The position numbers and the translations under genes were made by a program. Positions 8,103 to 17,732 of a stretch of DNA of 48,192 nucleotides are shown in pieces; the stretch's first letter is position 1, and the number at the start of each line of letters is the position of its first letter. The notes beneath the pieces were generated by a model that worked only from the letters and a program-made list of their open reading frames with translations, was not told the DNA's origin and did no database searches. Source of the DNA: Phycisphaerales bacterium (lineage in GTDB: Bacteria; Bacteroidota; Bacteroidia; Chitinophagales; Chitinophagaceae); NCBI GenBank assembly GCA_030053995.1, contig JASGCP010000004.1, positions 1 through 48,192 on the forward strand, written 5' to 3'.

Positions 8103-8783
8103 ATGAAATCTATCAAAATATCTCATATATTTTTTATACTAATATTTTGTATTGCTTGTCAAAAAAAAACTGATACACCGGGCAATATAGTACAGAATAA
8201 CCGTTTGGATAGTTTAGGTTTAGTGTCCATCTATAATCAAACGGGCGGTGATGATTGGGCATACAACACTAATTGGCTTACAAAAGCACCCATCGACCAA
8301 TGGTATGGCGTTGAGGTTGAAAATGGCCGAGTTGTTTCTATAATCCTTATTGATAATGCTCTAAACAATGTTTTGAATTTTCCCGGTGGTGATACACTCA
8401 GTAATCTTCAAGAACTATATCTATTTAACAATATTCTTGATGGGTTTAATATCCCCGCTAATAGCCTCAATAATTTAAGAAAACTAAACCTATACTATAA
8501 CCAGCTTACCTCATTTCTTCTACCCAGTAATAGTTTAAATAGTTTGACATCTTTAAACATATCTAATAATTCACTCACTTCTTTTATTATTCAATCAAAT
8601 AGTCTCAACAATCTAGTTTTTTTAGATTTAGCTGGTAACAATATTGCCTCACAGGGAACATTTGTATTTGGCAATGACCCGGTGAATACAGTAAAACAAA
8701 TCATTCTTACCGGTAATAATTATTATGTGGATGGAAGACTTGCCCTAGAAGCACAGTTCCCGAATGCTACATTTCAATGGTAG
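8103..8783 (+). CDS. Leucine-rich-repeat lipoprotein
   Basis: The N-terminus is a lipoprotein signal peptide: basic start, hydrophobic core, and lipobox FCIAC with Cys at residue 19. The segment DSLGLVSIYNQTGGDDW resembles the cap found before many bacterial leucine-rich repeats. About five repeats with the spacing LxxLxxLxLxxN follow (residues 95-190), including LSNLQELYLFNN, LNNLRKLNLYYN and LNSLTSLNISNN. Such lipoproteins display binding surfaces on the outer membrane; the ligand cannot be told. The length of 226 residues is short for the type. No operon partner is close by, and the downstream gene is convergent. Confidence 0.8.
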   Translation: MKSIKISHIFFILIFCIACQKKTDTPGNIVQNNRLDSLGLVSIYNQTGGDDWAYNTNWLTKAPIDQWYGVEVENGRVVSIILIDNALNNVLNFPGGDTLSNLQELYLFNNILDGFNIPANSLNNLRKLNLYYNQLTSFLLPSNSLNSLTSLNISNNSLTSFIIQSNSLNNLVFLDLAGNNIASQGTFVFGNDPVNTVKQIILTGNNYYVDGRLALEAQFPNATFQW

Positions 8784-8886
8784 AAGGAATGGGCTTTTTT
8801 TGCATACATAAATTCATTATTTTATCGTCAATTAAAAACTTCCCATCCCATCCCGTTAACGAATAAATCGTGAATAACTTGTAACG

Positions 8887-8924
8887 TTTACACTAACGCT
8901 ATAACAAATAAGCGTTAGTGTAAA
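8887..8924. repeat. Perfect 14-bp inverted repeat between convergent genes
   Basis: The arms tttacactaacgct (8887-8900) and agcgttagtgtaaa (8911-8924) are perfectly complementary around a 10-base loop. It lies between the convergent LRR lipoprotein and Cys-rich peptide genes, so it may end transcription from both sides. There is no T run right after either arm, so a classical terminator is not certain. A protein-binding site or a dispersed palindrome is the alternative. Confidence 0.7.
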
Positions 8925-8981
8925 ATGTCGCAAATTAATTACCTGTTGATAAAGTACCTCATCAGACAGCTACATCACTTC

Positions 8982-9209
8982 TTATTGACATGGCGTCTGA
9001 TTTTGACATGTACCTGAACCTATAGTAGCATTACAACAGCTAACCCCTTTGTCACAATTAGCACAGTCATTTGTATGATAGCATGAATAACCAATATCAG
9101 TTGTACCACAAACGCTACCTTTCCCTACTGTATTTTTTAATTCCATAGTTTTTAATTCAAATCTTTCTAAAGGAAGACCAAAACTTTTGATTTTAATAGC
9201 TTTTTTCAT
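8982..9209 (-). CDS. Cys-rich small peptide, RiPP-precursor-like
   Basis: The 75-residue protein starts MKKAIKIKSFGLPLERFELK, has a helical, charged leader-like half up to GKG (residues 29-31) and then a core with eight Cys and many Ser/Thr/Gly/Asn residues. The leader resembles those of Bacteroidota natural-product precursors, where an E-L/M-x-x-L/M helix precedes a Gly-containing cleavage site. The ATG at 9209 was chosen because further extension adds a different hydrophobic stretch preceded by AT-rich non-coding-like sequence. A possible -7 element TAAATTTG (complement of 9388-9395) lies about 180 bases upstream. No modification enzyme or peptidase-transporter gene is next to it. It could also be a small secreted Cys-knot-like or metal-binding peptide. 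Confidence 0.6.
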   Translation of the reverse strand: MKKAIKIKSFGLPLERFELKTMELKNTVGKGSVCGTTDIGYSCYHTNDCANCDKGVSCCNATIGSGTCQNQTPCQ

Positions 9210-9568
9210 GTTTATAAGTTTTAAAATGAATGAATAAATAATTAACCTACTAAATATCGACCGATTATTGATACAAAAAAAGAAAAAATAAATCCAATTA
9301 TAAAATATAAATAACAACTACTATAGTTTGACAATACGCACAAGAAAAAGTTAAATTATTTGTGATATTCTCATGCTAAAAAAGGTGCAAATTTATTGTT
9401 CTGCAATCTAATGAGTGGGATAACATAACTCAAAATTTATATCTTTTACAATCTTAGTCCAAACACAACAAATGTATCGCACAATTATTCATACCAATAA
9501 ATATTTTATTTTTTTGTTCTAACTTGCACTGTTGATCTTAACACTATTGCACTTAAAAAAATATTAAT
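9210..9568. other. Intergenic region between peptide gene and panB
   Basis: About 360 AT-rich bases lie between the divergent peptide gene and panB. No ORF worth reporting is seen. A minus-strand TAAATTTG (9388-9395) fits the -7 consensus and could drive the peptide gene. On the plus strand, near-consensus TATCTTTT stands around 9450, but panB starts 110 bases later. No tRNA-like or riboswitch-like fold was recognised. Confidence 0.4.
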
Positions 9569-10408
9569 ATGTCCACTGTTTTAGGAGATCGTAGTAATTC
9601 AGAAAAAAAAAGCAAAAAAGTTACCACTAGTGTACTGCAACAGATGAAAGTAAATAATGAAAAAATTGCGGTGTTAACGGCTTATGATTATTCTTTTGCT
9701 CGATTAATTGATCAGACGAAAATGGATGTCATTTTAGTTGGCGATAGTGCTAGTAATGTTATGGCTGGTCATAGCACAACAATCCCCATTACACTCGACC
9801 AAATGATCTACCATGCACAATGTGTGGTGCGTGCTATTGAACACGCATTAGTTATAGTTGATATGCCCTTTGGAACGTATCAAGGGAATAGCAGTATTGC
9901 CTTAGCATCAGCAATCCGGATGATGAAAGAAGGCGGTGCACATGGCATCAAAATAGAAGGAGGTGAAGAAGTTATTAACACAATTAAAATAATAACACAA
10001 GCAGGAATACCTATTATGGGACACTTAGGATTAACACCGCAAAGCATTTATCAATTTGGATCCTTTAGCGTTAGGGCAAAAGAACAAGATGAAGCAAAGA
10101 AATTAATAGAGGACGCTATTTTATTAGAGAAGGCGGGCTGTTTTGCAATCGTACTAGAAAAAATACCAGCCATGCTTGCAAAACAAGTAACCGATTCTTT
10201 GCGCATCCCTACCATTGGTATTGGTGCAGGTAAATACTGTAACGGTCAAGTTTTAGTTATGCACGATTTACTGGGTATGAATGCATCATTTAAACCTAAA
10301 TTTCTAAGGCAATATGCCCATCTGGATGAAGTTATTACATCCGCCGTGTCTCGATATATTGATGATGTAAAAAAAAACAACTTTCCCAATGATCTTGAGT
10401 CTTACTAA
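9569..10408 (+). CDS. panB: 3-methyl-2-oxobutanoate hydroxymethyltransferase (PanB)
   Basis: The enzyme transfers a hydroxymethyl group from methylenetetrahydrofolate to ketoisovalerate to make ketopantoate, the first step to pantothenate and coenzyme A. The 279-residue protein shows [11 protein letters not shown], the metal-binding [22 protein letters not shown], the IKIEGG block, GHLGLTPQS and [22 protein letters not shown]. All are standard PanB blocks. The first 20 residues before the domain are Ser/Lys-rich and may be partly extra. It precedes the permease gene by 21 bases, so they may be co-transcribed. Confidence 0.96.
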   Translation: MSTVLGDRSNSEKKSKKVTTSVLQQMKVNNEKIAVLTAYDYSFARLIDQTKMDVILVGDSASNVMAGHSTTIPITLDQMIYHAQCVVRAIEHALVIVDMPFGTYQGNSSIALASAIRMMKEGGAHGIKIEGGEEVINTIKIITQAGIPIMGHLGLTPQSIYQFGSFSVRAKEQDEAKKLIEDAILLEKAGCFAIVLEKIPAMLAKQVTDSLRIPTIGIGAGKYCNGQVLVMHDLLGMNASFKPKFLRQYAHLDEVITSAVSRYIDDVKKNNFPNDLESY

Positions 10409-10429
10409 ACCTTACTAAATTAAATTATT

Positions 10430-11683
10430 TTGAGAAACTTATCTTTGTTCATTGTAAGGAAAATTTTACAAAATAAACAAAGTCATTTTTCTAAATTTAT
10501 TATTAAACTAAGCATCGTTGCTACCGCTATTAGTGTCGCAACGATGATTATTACCCTGTCTTTTGTTAATGGATTTCAAAAAACCATTAGCGATAAAATT
10601 TATAACTTTTGGGGCTATATACATATTCAAAAATTTGAGTTAGATAAATCGCTCATTTCTGAGGAAGCAAAAATTAATAAATGTGATTCATGTATCCAAC
10701 AGATTGCTCAATATGAAGGCATTACACATATCAATCCCTATATTACCAAATCGGCTGTTTTAAAAAATGGTTCCAACTTTGTAGGCATTCTGCTTAAAGG
10801 TATTGATTATCTTAATATTAATAATTATCGACTACAGGAATTTGTGGTTACTAAAAAAACAAACACAAGTACAACCGCACACAGCACCTATTCGATTGAT
10901 GTTTATCTGTCGCAAAAAATTGCTGATAATTTAAAAGTACAATTAGGAGATACGGTTCAATTATATTGCTTATATAGTTCTAATAATCAAGAACAAATTA
11001 TTAAACGCAAAGTGTCCGTATGTGGAATATATAAAACGGGTATTGATGATTACGATGAGCTTTTTGTATGGGCGGATATTAAACTTGTACAAAAATTAAA
11101 TCATTGGCAAGCTAATGATATAGGCGGATATGAAATTTATCTATCAAATCCTGATTTAGTAAAAACTATTAATGATAAAATATTGGAAGCCCCTATTCCT
11201 ATTGATTGGGTGAGTAAACCTGTTGACCAAATTTTCCCTAATCTTTTTGCTTGGCTATCGGTACAAAACACTAATAGAAATGTGCTTATTTTTATAATGG
11301 GGCTAATTGCTATGATCAATCTTGTAACCTGCTTAATTATTTTAGTTCTGGAAAAATACCGCATGATTGGCTTACTTAAGGCTTTAGGAATGAATAACAG
11401 GGACATACAAAAGATATTTCTGTATTACGCTTTTTACATTTCAGTAATTGGTATCATCATTGGGCTTGCTATCGGCATCCTCTTTTCTTTATGGCAACAA
11501 TATTTCCCATTTATTAGATTAGATGAACATAGTTACTTTGTTAACACCGCACCGATTCTCATTTGCTGGGGACAAGTTTTTGCGGTTTGCATGGGGACAA
11601 TTTTTGTCTGTTTCTTTTTTTTAATAATACCTACTTTTGTCATAAAGCATATAAGCCCTATTCAATCATTAGAATTCAAATAA
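10430..11683 (+). CDS. LolC/LolE-like ABC transporter permease
   Basis: The 417-residue protein has the layout of FtsX/MacB-type permeases. One membrane helix lies at residues 22-47, a periplasmic domain of about 220 residues follows, and three C-terminal helices lie near 285-310, 330-360 and 380-405. The YRMIGLLKALGMNNRDI segment between helices is the coupling region for the ATPase. By family this points to lipoprotein release from the inner membrane (LolC/E); the ATPase partner is not in the window. The start is a real TTG: a stop codon stands three codons upstream and the next Met is inside the first helix. Confidence 0.82.
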   Translation: MRNLSLFIVRKILQNKQSHFSKFIIKLSIVATAISVATMIITLSFVNGFQKTISDKIYNFWGYIHIQKFELDKSLISEEAKINKCDSCIQQIAQYEGITHINPYITKSAVLKNGSNFVGILLKGIDYLNINNYRLQEFVVTKKTNTSTTAHSTYSIDVYLSQKIADNLKVQLGDTVQLYCLYSSNNQEQIIKRKVSVCGIYKTGIDDYDELFVWADIKLVQKLNHWQANDIGGYEIYLSNPDLVKTINDKILEAPIPIDWVSKPVDQIFPNLFAWLSVQNTNRNVLIFIMGLIAMINLVTCLIILVLEKYRMIGLLKALGMNNRDIQKIFLYYAFYISVIGIIIGLAIGILFSLWQQYFPFIRLDEHSYFVNTAPILICWGQVFAVCMGTIFVCFFFLIIPTFVIKHISPIQSLEFK

Positions 11684-11827
11684 ACGAAAATAAATATCCA
11701 CTTAATTAATACTCGTTGGAATACTAAAATAAAAATGGTATATTGGACTTAGTTTAAGCGGTATTTTGTGGCATGCAAAACATCTATATTTTATATGCTT
11801 TAAATTTATTTTAAAAGATATAGGGCA

Positions 11828-14113
11828 ATGTTACCAAAAAGTTACATGGATGGCGGTTATAATCTGAATGAGGAAGATGAGAAAAAATTAATTATCTCAG
11901 AGTACCGTTCATTATTAAAATCATTAAATAAGAGTTTATCTAGTAATCCAAAAGGGCGCGAATCAATCCGTCAAGCATTTGAATTATCAAGTGAGTTGCA
12001 TAAAAACATGCGACGCCAAAGTAGAGAACCTTATATTCTGCACCCTTTAGCCGTTGCACAGATAGCCGTCAAGGAAATTGGCTTAGGTGTACGGAGTACA
12101 ATTTGTGCACTACTCCACGATACCGTGGAAGATACTGATTTCACCATTGAAGATGTGAAAAAAAATTTCGGCGACGAAATTGCTACCATTGTCGATGGAC
12201 TAACTAAAATTAATGCCGTTACCAATACAAGAGATACTTCGCAACAAGCTGAAAACTTTAAAAAAATATTACTCACCCTAACAACCGATGCACGCGTAAT
12301 TTTAATTAAACTAGCCGATCGTTTACACAATATGCGAACATTGGAATTTATGAAACCGGAAAAGCGTTTAAAAATAGCCTCTGAAACAATATGGGTATAT
12401 GCTCCTTTAGCACACCGATTAGGACTTCATGCTATAAAAACAGAGCTTGAAGATTTGTCTATGAAGTATTTAGAGCCACAGGTTTATAAAGACATTGCTC
12501 AAAAATTATCTGAAACAAAAAAAGAACGCACAAGATATATTAATGAATTTATTAAACCATTAAAAGAAAAAATTGACCAAATAGGCGTTGAATACGAAAT
12601 ATACGGAAGACCTAAAAGCATTTATTCGATCTGGAACAAAATTAAAAAAAAGGGAGTAACCTTTGAAGAAGTCTATGATTTATTTGCCATTCGTGTTATT
12701 TTAAAATCATCACTGCCTAAGGAAAAAGAAGATTGTTGGAAGGTATATTCAGTAATTACAGACTCTTATAATCCTTCACCAGACAGGCTAAGAGATTGGC
12801 TCAGTAACCCAAAAAATAATGGCTATGAAGCATTGCATACAACAGTTATGGGACCTAAAGGACGCTGGGTTGAAATTCAAATCCGTTCCCAAAGAATGGA
12901 TGATATAGCAGAAAAAGGAGTCGCTGCACACTTCAAATATAAAGAAGATAAAGAAGATAAGAAAAATACAGATCGCTTTGAAGAATGGTTTAACCAAATT
13001 CGTGAGAATATGGCCGGAAACAGCGAAAATGGTATTGTTTTCATAGAAGATTTTAAAACATCATTTTTATCTGATGAAATTTATGTCTATACCCCAAAAG
13101 GAGATTTACGAATGATCCCAACGGGTAGCACCGCACTAGATTTTGCATTCTTTATCCATTCTGATGTCGGTGCTAAATGTATCGGTGCTAAAGTTAACCA
13201 TAAACTAGTATCGCTGAGCCACAAATTAAAAAATGGCGATCAAGTAGAAATCATTACGAGTAGTAAACAAAAACCAACTGAAGATTGGCTTAATTTTGTC
13301 GTTACCACAAAAGCCAAAACAAAAATTAAAGATAGTCTTCGCGAAGAAAAAAAGAATATTGCTGAAGATGGTAAGTATATACTCGCAAAAAAATTGGAAC
13401 ACCTCGGTGCTACACTCAATCAACAAAATATTGATGTGCTCGTAGAATATCTTAATCTACCCTCATCACTTGATTTATTTTACAAAATTGCTACCGAATC
13501 ACTTGATATTGCTACTGAACTAAAAAAAATGACAGTCAGTGGTAGTTATCTTGTTCTGCCTAAAAATGACAATACACCTAATCATGACGATGTTACAGAA
13601 CTATCAACTGCTAAATATAAAAAAGATTCTGAATTAGTTATTTTTGACAACTCGATTAAGGATATTGAATATAAACTAGCTCCTTGCTGTAATCCTATCC
13701 CCGGCGATGAAGTATTTGGCTTTGTTAGTTCTAATAAGGGATGTTTGGTCATACATCGTGTGAACTGTCCTAATTCACCTCAATTACTCAGTAATTATGG
13801 ACATCGCGTCGTCCGTGCAAGATGGGGGGGCAGTAAAGAAGTATCATTCCTGATCGGTTTAAAAATAGATGGTTCGGATGATGTTGGTGTTGTTAATAAA
13901 ATAACGAGTGTCATTAGCGGAGATTTTAAAATGAATATTGCGGCTATTAGTATTGACACGCGAGCTGGTGTTTTTGAAGGTTTTTTTAAAGTCTATGTGC
14001 ATAATAAAGAAGAATTAGAAACAATGATTAATAGAATATATAAAATTTCATCTATTGAACGCGTTACACGTGTAGACGCTGATGAAAACAATAAGTTGGA
14101 CTTTAAAAATTGA
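11828..14113 (+). CDS. spoT: Bifunctional (p)ppGpp synthetase/hydrolase (RelA/SpoT homologue)
   Basis: The protein makes and degrades the alarmone (p)ppGpp. Domains in order are an HD hydrolase (about 50-200; YILHPLAVAQI, HDTVEDT with HD at 97-98, and LADRLHNMRT), a synthetase domain (about 245-370; YDLFAIRVIL, NNGYEALHTTV, and EIQIRSQRMDDIAEKG), a TGS domain (about 415-475; VYTPKGDLRMIPTGSTALDF), a Cys-containing helical region (APCCNPIPGDEV) and a C-terminal ACT domain. The intact HD motif indicates hydrolase competence. The 761 residues fit a long RSH. It is the only RSH in the window and stands 144 bases after the permease gene, without a clear promoter motif. Confidence 0.95.
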   Translation: MLPKSYMDGGYNLNEEDEKKLIISEYRSLLKSLNKSLSSNPKGRESIRQAFELSSELHKNMRRQSREPYILHPLAVAQIAVKEIGLGVRSTICALLHDTVEDTDFTIEDVKKNFGDEIATIVDGLTKINAVTNTRDTSQQAENFKKILLTLTTDARVILIKLADRLHNMRTLEFMKPEKRLKIASETIWVYAPLAHRLGLHAIKTELEDLSMKYLEPQVYKDIAQKLSETKKERTRYINEFIKPLKEKIDQIGVEYEIYGRPKSIYSIWNKIKKKGVTFEEVYDLFAIRVILKSSLPKEKEDCWKVYSVITDSYNPSPDRLRDWLSNPKNNGYEALHTTVMGPKGRWVEIQIRSQRMDDIAEKGVAAHFKYKEDKEDKKNTDRFEEWFNQIRENMAGNSENGIVFIEDFKTSFLSDEIYVYTPKGDLRMIPTGSTALDFAFFIHSDVGAKCIGAKVNHKLVSLSHKLKNGDQVEIITSSKQKPTEDWLNFVVTTKAKTKIKDSLREEKKNIAEDGKYILAKKLEHLGATLNQQNIDVLVEYLNLPSSLDLFYKIATESLDIATELKKMTVSGSYLVLPKNDNTPNHDDVTELSTAKYKKDSELVIFDNSIKDIEYKLAPCCNPIPGDEVFGFVSSNKGCLVIHRVNCPNSPQLLSNYGHRVVRARWGGSKEVSFLIGLKIDGSDDVGVVNKITSVISGDFKMNIAAISIDTRAGVFEGFFKVYVHNKEELETMINRIYKISSIERVTRVDADENNKLDFKN

Positions 14114-14195
14114 TGTACCTCATTTTTTACATGCACTTATACTTAATTTATTTTATGAGAATCGAACAAATATTTATCTTTACAAAAAATTAAGT

Positions 14196-14585
14196 ATGAA
14201 ACTAAACAGTACATCCTATGCACCGTGGGCATTTAATATAGGTACGCTTTTATTAAGAATCGTTAGCACCGTATCAATGATATGGAGTCATGGCATCCCC
14301 AAGATATTACACTTTGGAGAATATAGTCATAAATTTTATACGCCCGGGTTTATCACACCCATGTTTGCTTTAATCTTGTGTATCTTTGCTGAAGTAGTTT
14401 GTTCTTTTTTATTATTCATGGGCTTACTGACCCGAATCGTAGCCTTGATACTCGTTATCAATATGTTTTTTGCCTTGCACTGTATCAATTACACCCATGC
14501 AGAACTTGACTTTTTCTATTTGTCTTCATTTGTTTTTTTACTACTCTGCGGACCTGGCGATTTCAGTATTGATAAACTACTTTGA
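14196..14585 (+). CDS. DoxX family membrane protein
   Basis: This 129-residue protein has four predicted membrane helices, with the DoxX-like pattern of LLLRIVSTVSMIWSHGIPKI near the start, then FAEVVCSFLLFMGLLTRIVA and a final FFYLSSFVFLLLCGPGDFSIDK. The ATG at 14196 was chosen because the domain starts there. An extension to 14082 would overlap the RSH gene and add unrelated sequence. A near-consensus -7 element TATCTTTA (14175-14182) lies just before the start. DoxX proteins are small inner-membrane proteins of unclear, often redox-linked, function. It is distinct from the longer BT_3928-like protein at 2823. Confidence 0.8.
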   Translation: MKLNSTSYAPWAFNIGTLLLRIVSTVSMIWSHGIPKILHFGEYSHKFYTPGFITPMFALILCIFAEVVCSFLLFMGLLTRIVALILVINMFFALHCINYTHAELDFFYLSSFVFLLLCGPGDFSIDKLL

Positions 14586-14707
14586 TCTAATCTTTTGATT
14601 AAAATTGAGTGGTTATAAAAAAGCACAAAAAAATTCTTGCAGATACCCTAATTATATAGGGTGATAAAGTTTTCGCTCTATATCCTTAACATATCAATTC
14701 TTTTAAT

Positions 14708-14715
14708 TACCTTTG
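14708..14715 (+). promoter_or_regulatory. Bacteroidota -7 element before typA
   Basis: TACCTTTG matches TAnnTTTG and lies 30 bases before the typA ATG. No good TTG is seen about 20 bases upstream. The TTG at 14713, which would lengthen typA, is part of this element and therefore unlikely to be a start. An inverted repeat accctaattatatagggt lies further up at about 14645-14662. Confidence 0.6.
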
Positions 14716-14745
14716 CACTTTAAAACAATATCATTATTAAAATTT

Positions 14746-16548
14746 ATGCAAATTCGTAATGTCGCTATTATTGCACACGTGGATCACGGGAAAACAACCT
14801 TAGTAGATAAAATTTTACATACTACAAAAGTTTTCAGAGATAATCAATCCACTGGCGAACTGATTATGGATCATAACGACTTGGAAAAAGAACGCGGTAT
14901 TACTATTTTCTCTAAAAATGCTGCCGTGGTTTATAAAGATGTGAAAATTAATGTTATCGATACTCCGGGACACGCAGACTTTGGTGGCGAAGTAGAACGC
15001 GTACTTAAAATGGCGGATGGCGTTATTTTATTAGTTGATGCTTTTGAAGGGCCCATGCCTCAAACAAGATTTGTATTACAAAAAGCTTTGCAATTAAATC
15101 TTAAACCAATTGTTGTTATTAACAAAGTGGATAAACCGAATTGTCGCCCCGATGAAATACATGATGCCATATTCGAACTATTCTTCAATCTAAATGCTAA
15201 CGAAGATCAATTGAACTTCCCAACATATTACGGGAGTGGTAAAAATGGCTGGTTTAATGATTCTTTAACACCAACAACAGATATTTTCCCACTCATGGAT
15301 GGCATTCTTAAATATGTGCCTGCACCGGTTATTTACGAAGGCAATCTTCAAATGCAAATAACTTCCTTAGACTATTCATCTTTCCTAGGAAGAATAGCAA
15401 TAGGACGCGTTGCTCGCGGTGTTATTAAAGAAAATCAAACCATTACTTTAATGCAAGCCAATGGTAATCGCAAATGTAAAATACGCGAATTATATGTTTT
15501 TGAGGGTATGGCTAAGAAAAAAGTTACTGAAGTCGTAGCCGGTGATTTATGTGCTGTAGTGGGTATAGAAGATTTTAATATCGGTGATACCATTGCAGAT
15601 GTTGATAACCCAGAAGCTCTACCTTTAATCAATATTGATGAACCCACAATGAATATGTTGTTTGGAATCAATACATCTCCATTCTTTGGCAAGGACGGAA
15701 AATTTGTAACATCCAGGCATTTAAGAGATCGTCTCATGAAAGAAACTGAAAAAAATCTTGCACTAAAAGTAGTCGATAGTGAGAACGCTGATAGCTTCAT
15801 TGTTTATGGTAGAGGTATTTTGCATTTAGGTATTCTTATTGAAACGATGCGCCGAGAAGGTTACGAACTTACAGTTGGACAACCACAGGTTATTGTTAAA
15901 GATATTGACGGCAGTAAATGCGAACCTTTTGAAACATTAGTAGTTGATGTACCACAAGAGTTTGCTAGTAAAGTGATTGATTTAGTAACGCGAAAAAAAG
16001 GAGAATTATTAATCATGGATACGAAAGGTGAAATGCAACACCTCGAATTTGAAATCCCCGCAAGAGGATTGATCGGTATGAGAACACAAATGTTAACCCT
16101 AACCGCCGGTGAAGCAGTAATGGCACATCGCTTTTTATCATATAAACATTGGAAAGGTCCAATTGCTGGTAGAATTAACGGCGTACTGATTTCAAAAGAC
16201 GCCGGTACTACAACCGCCTACTCAATTGATAAACTACAAGATAGGGGGCGCTTTTTTGTAGATCCAGGGGAAGATGTTTATGCGGGTATGATCATCGGAG
16301 AAAATAATAAACCGGGTGATTTGGTTGTTAATCCTAACGAAGGCAAAAAATTAACTAACATGCGTGCCAGCGGTACTGATGCGGCTACCAATATCGCTCC
16401 AAAAACATTAATGACACTAGAAGAATGTATGGAATATATTCAGGTTGATGAAGCAATCGAAATTACCCCCAATCATATTCGTATGAGAAAAGTGATGTTG
16501 AATGAAGAAGACAGAAAAAGAACACAAAAAAAAATGTCTTTAGTGTAG
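14746..16548 (+). CDS. typA: Ribosome-associated GTPase TypA/BipA
   Basis: TypA is a translational GTPase of the EF-G type that binds ribosomes and acts in assembly and stress adaptation. The start [19 protein letters not shown] is the standard N-terminus, with G1 at residues 10-17. The switch segment [16 protein letters not shown] (G3) and NKVDKP (G4) follow. Later blocks include the domain V region ([13 protein letters not shown]) and the TypA-specific C-terminal part with [18 protein letters not shown] and EECMEYI. The length of 600 residues is normal. It has its own -7 element and stands between the DoxX gene and a YCF48-like lipoprotein gene. Confidence 0.96.
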   Translation: MQIRNVAIIAHVDHGKTTLVDKILHTTKVFRDNQSTGELIMDHNDLEKERGITIFSKNAAVVYKDVKINVIDTPGHADFGGEVERVLKMADGVILLVDAFEGPMPQTRFVLQKALQLNLKPIVVINKVDKPNCRPDEIHDAIFELFFNLNANEDQLNFPTYYGSGKNGWFNDSLTPTTDIFPLMDGILKYVPAPVIYEGNLQMQITSLDYSSFLGRIAIGRVARGVIKENQTITLMQANGNRKCKIRELYVFEGMAKKKVTEVVAGDLCAVVGIEDFNIGDTIADVDNPEALPLINIDEPTMNMLFGINTSPFFGKDGKFVTSRHLRDRLMKETEKNLALKVVDSENADSFIVYGRGILHLGILIETMRREGYELTVGQPQVIVKDIDGSKCEPFETLVVDVPQEFASKVIDLVTRKKGELLIMDTKGEMQHLEFEIPARGLIGMRTQMLTLTAGEAVMAHRFLSYKHWKGPIAGRINGVLISKDAGTTTAYSIDKLQDRGRFFVDPGEDVYAGMIIGENNKPGDLVVNPNEGKKLTNMRASGTDAATNIAPKTLMTLEECMEYIQVDEAIEITPNHIRMRKVMLNEEDRKRTQKKMSLV

Positions 16549-16620
16549 TCTCACTTCTTTTTGATTATAGCATTTTCGTTATACTATATTTTTTGTTCAC
16601 ACCTTTAAACACTTAACAAT

Positions 16621-17628
16621 ATGAATAGCAAAAAATTTGTATATCTCTGTATTTCAATACTTACTATAATAAGTGCATGTAAGAAAACTATTGAGACTAA
16701 CAAATCTCTTTACCCATCTTACCCAGTTCAAGGAAGTTATATCGTTGTTGGTCCTGATGGGCTTATTTACAAAACCTATGACAATGGTACTACCTGGATT
16801 GCAAAGAATAGTAATACAACACAGTCACTAATAGGAGTTGTATCTGTTACCCCCAGCTTAATAATTGCTGTTGGCTATGGTGGTACCATACTTCAATCTT
16901 TGGATACCGGGAATACATGGGTACCGGTGAATAGTGGTACAAACCAAAATTTACTCGCCGTTTCATTTTTTGATAATAATAATGGCGTAGCTGTAGGTGC
17001 TAATTCTACAATTGTCATTACAAATGATGGTGGCAATACTTGGAATGCCAGTGATTTAGGAATACCATATAGTTTGTTCGCAGTTGCTTTTACAAGCGAT
17101 ACAACAATTGTTGCTGGCGGACAAATAGGTATTGCAGTGCGAACATCAAATACTGGTAAAACTTGGTACCAAGTTAATAATCCTAAAAATAATAAAAATA
17201 TTAACAGCATTACATTCCTAAATGCAGATACGGGTATTATGGTCGGGGAGAGTAAAATCGTACTTCAAACAGTTGATGGTGGCTTTACATGGACTTATGT
17301 CAATTTTGCCACAGGTAATATAATTTCTTATAACTCAGTAGTTTATAGAAGCGAAGATTCCGCTATTTTAGTGGGTGGACTTGGTTTCGTTTTTGGTAAA
17401 AACCCCGGCAATCCTTTCTTAACACTTATTGGTGATGAAGGACAAATAACATCACAAGATTTATTCTCCATTGCTTTCTATTCAACACAAATAGGTATGG
17501 CAATTGGTAGCGCTGGGAATATTATCAGAACAGCTACTGGTGGAAACACGGCTGATGATTGGGAGGAAAAAGCAAACAATTTTAATGACTATATCATGAA
17601 TGCGATAACTGCCGTTAAAAGAAAATAG
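16621..17628 (+). CDS. YCF48-like beta-propeller lipoprotein
   Basis: A lipoprotein signal peptide with lipobox IISAC (Cys 20) precedes about 300 residues of repeating units. Each unit carries a GxxGxIxxTxDxGxTW-like motif, for example DGLIYKTYDNGTTW, GGTILQSLDTGNTW, NSTIVITNDGGNTW and SKIVLQTVDGGFTW. Six to seven units fit a YCF48/BNR-type beta-propeller. Cyanobacterial YCF48 helps assemble photosystem II, but in Bacteroidota the fold is used widely in surface or secreted proteins, so no such role should be transferred. It lies 72 bases after typA and ends before a strong bidirectional terminator. Confidence 0.82.
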   Translation: MNSKKFVYLCISILTIISACKKTIETNKSLYPSYPVQGSYIVVGPDGLIYKTYDNGTTWIAKNSNTTQSLIGVVSVTPSLIIAVGYGGTILQSLDTGNTWVPVNSGTNQNLLAVSFFDNNNGVAVGANSTIVITNDGGNTWNASDLGIPYSLFAVAFTSDTTIVAGGQIGIAVRTSNTGKTWYQVNNPKNNKNINSITFLNADTGIMVGESKIVLQTVDGGFTWTYVNFATGNIISYNSVVYRSEDSAILVGGLGFVFGKNPGNPFLTLIGDEGQITSQDLFSIAFYSTQIGMAIGSAGNIIRTATGGNTADDWEEKANNFNDYIMNAITAVKRK

Positions 17629-17685
17629 TGTTCATCCTCTTATATTATACATTAGAAATACAAAACTGCTCGTTGATTGTAAATT

Positions 17686-17724
17686 AAAATACAACTACTA
17701 TTCAATAAAGTAGTTGTATTTTTT
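17686..17724. terminator. Bidirectional intrinsic terminator
   Basis: A perfect 14-bp inverted repeat (aaaatacaactact at 17686-17699 and its complement at 17709-17722) encloses a 9-base loop and ends in TTTTTT on the plus strand. The A-rich outer arm gives a T run on the minus strand as well. It lies between two convergent genes, the YCF48-like lipoprotein (ending 17628) and the acyl-CoA dehydrogenase (ending 17733), and fits termination of both. Confidence 0.85.
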
Positions 17725-17732
17725 AAGCAACA

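Noticed and set aside
14082-14195. N-terminal extension of the DoxX gene overlapping the RSH gene
   Set aside because: The DoxX domain begins at the Met at 14196, and the extension overlaps the RSH stop with no domain similarity.
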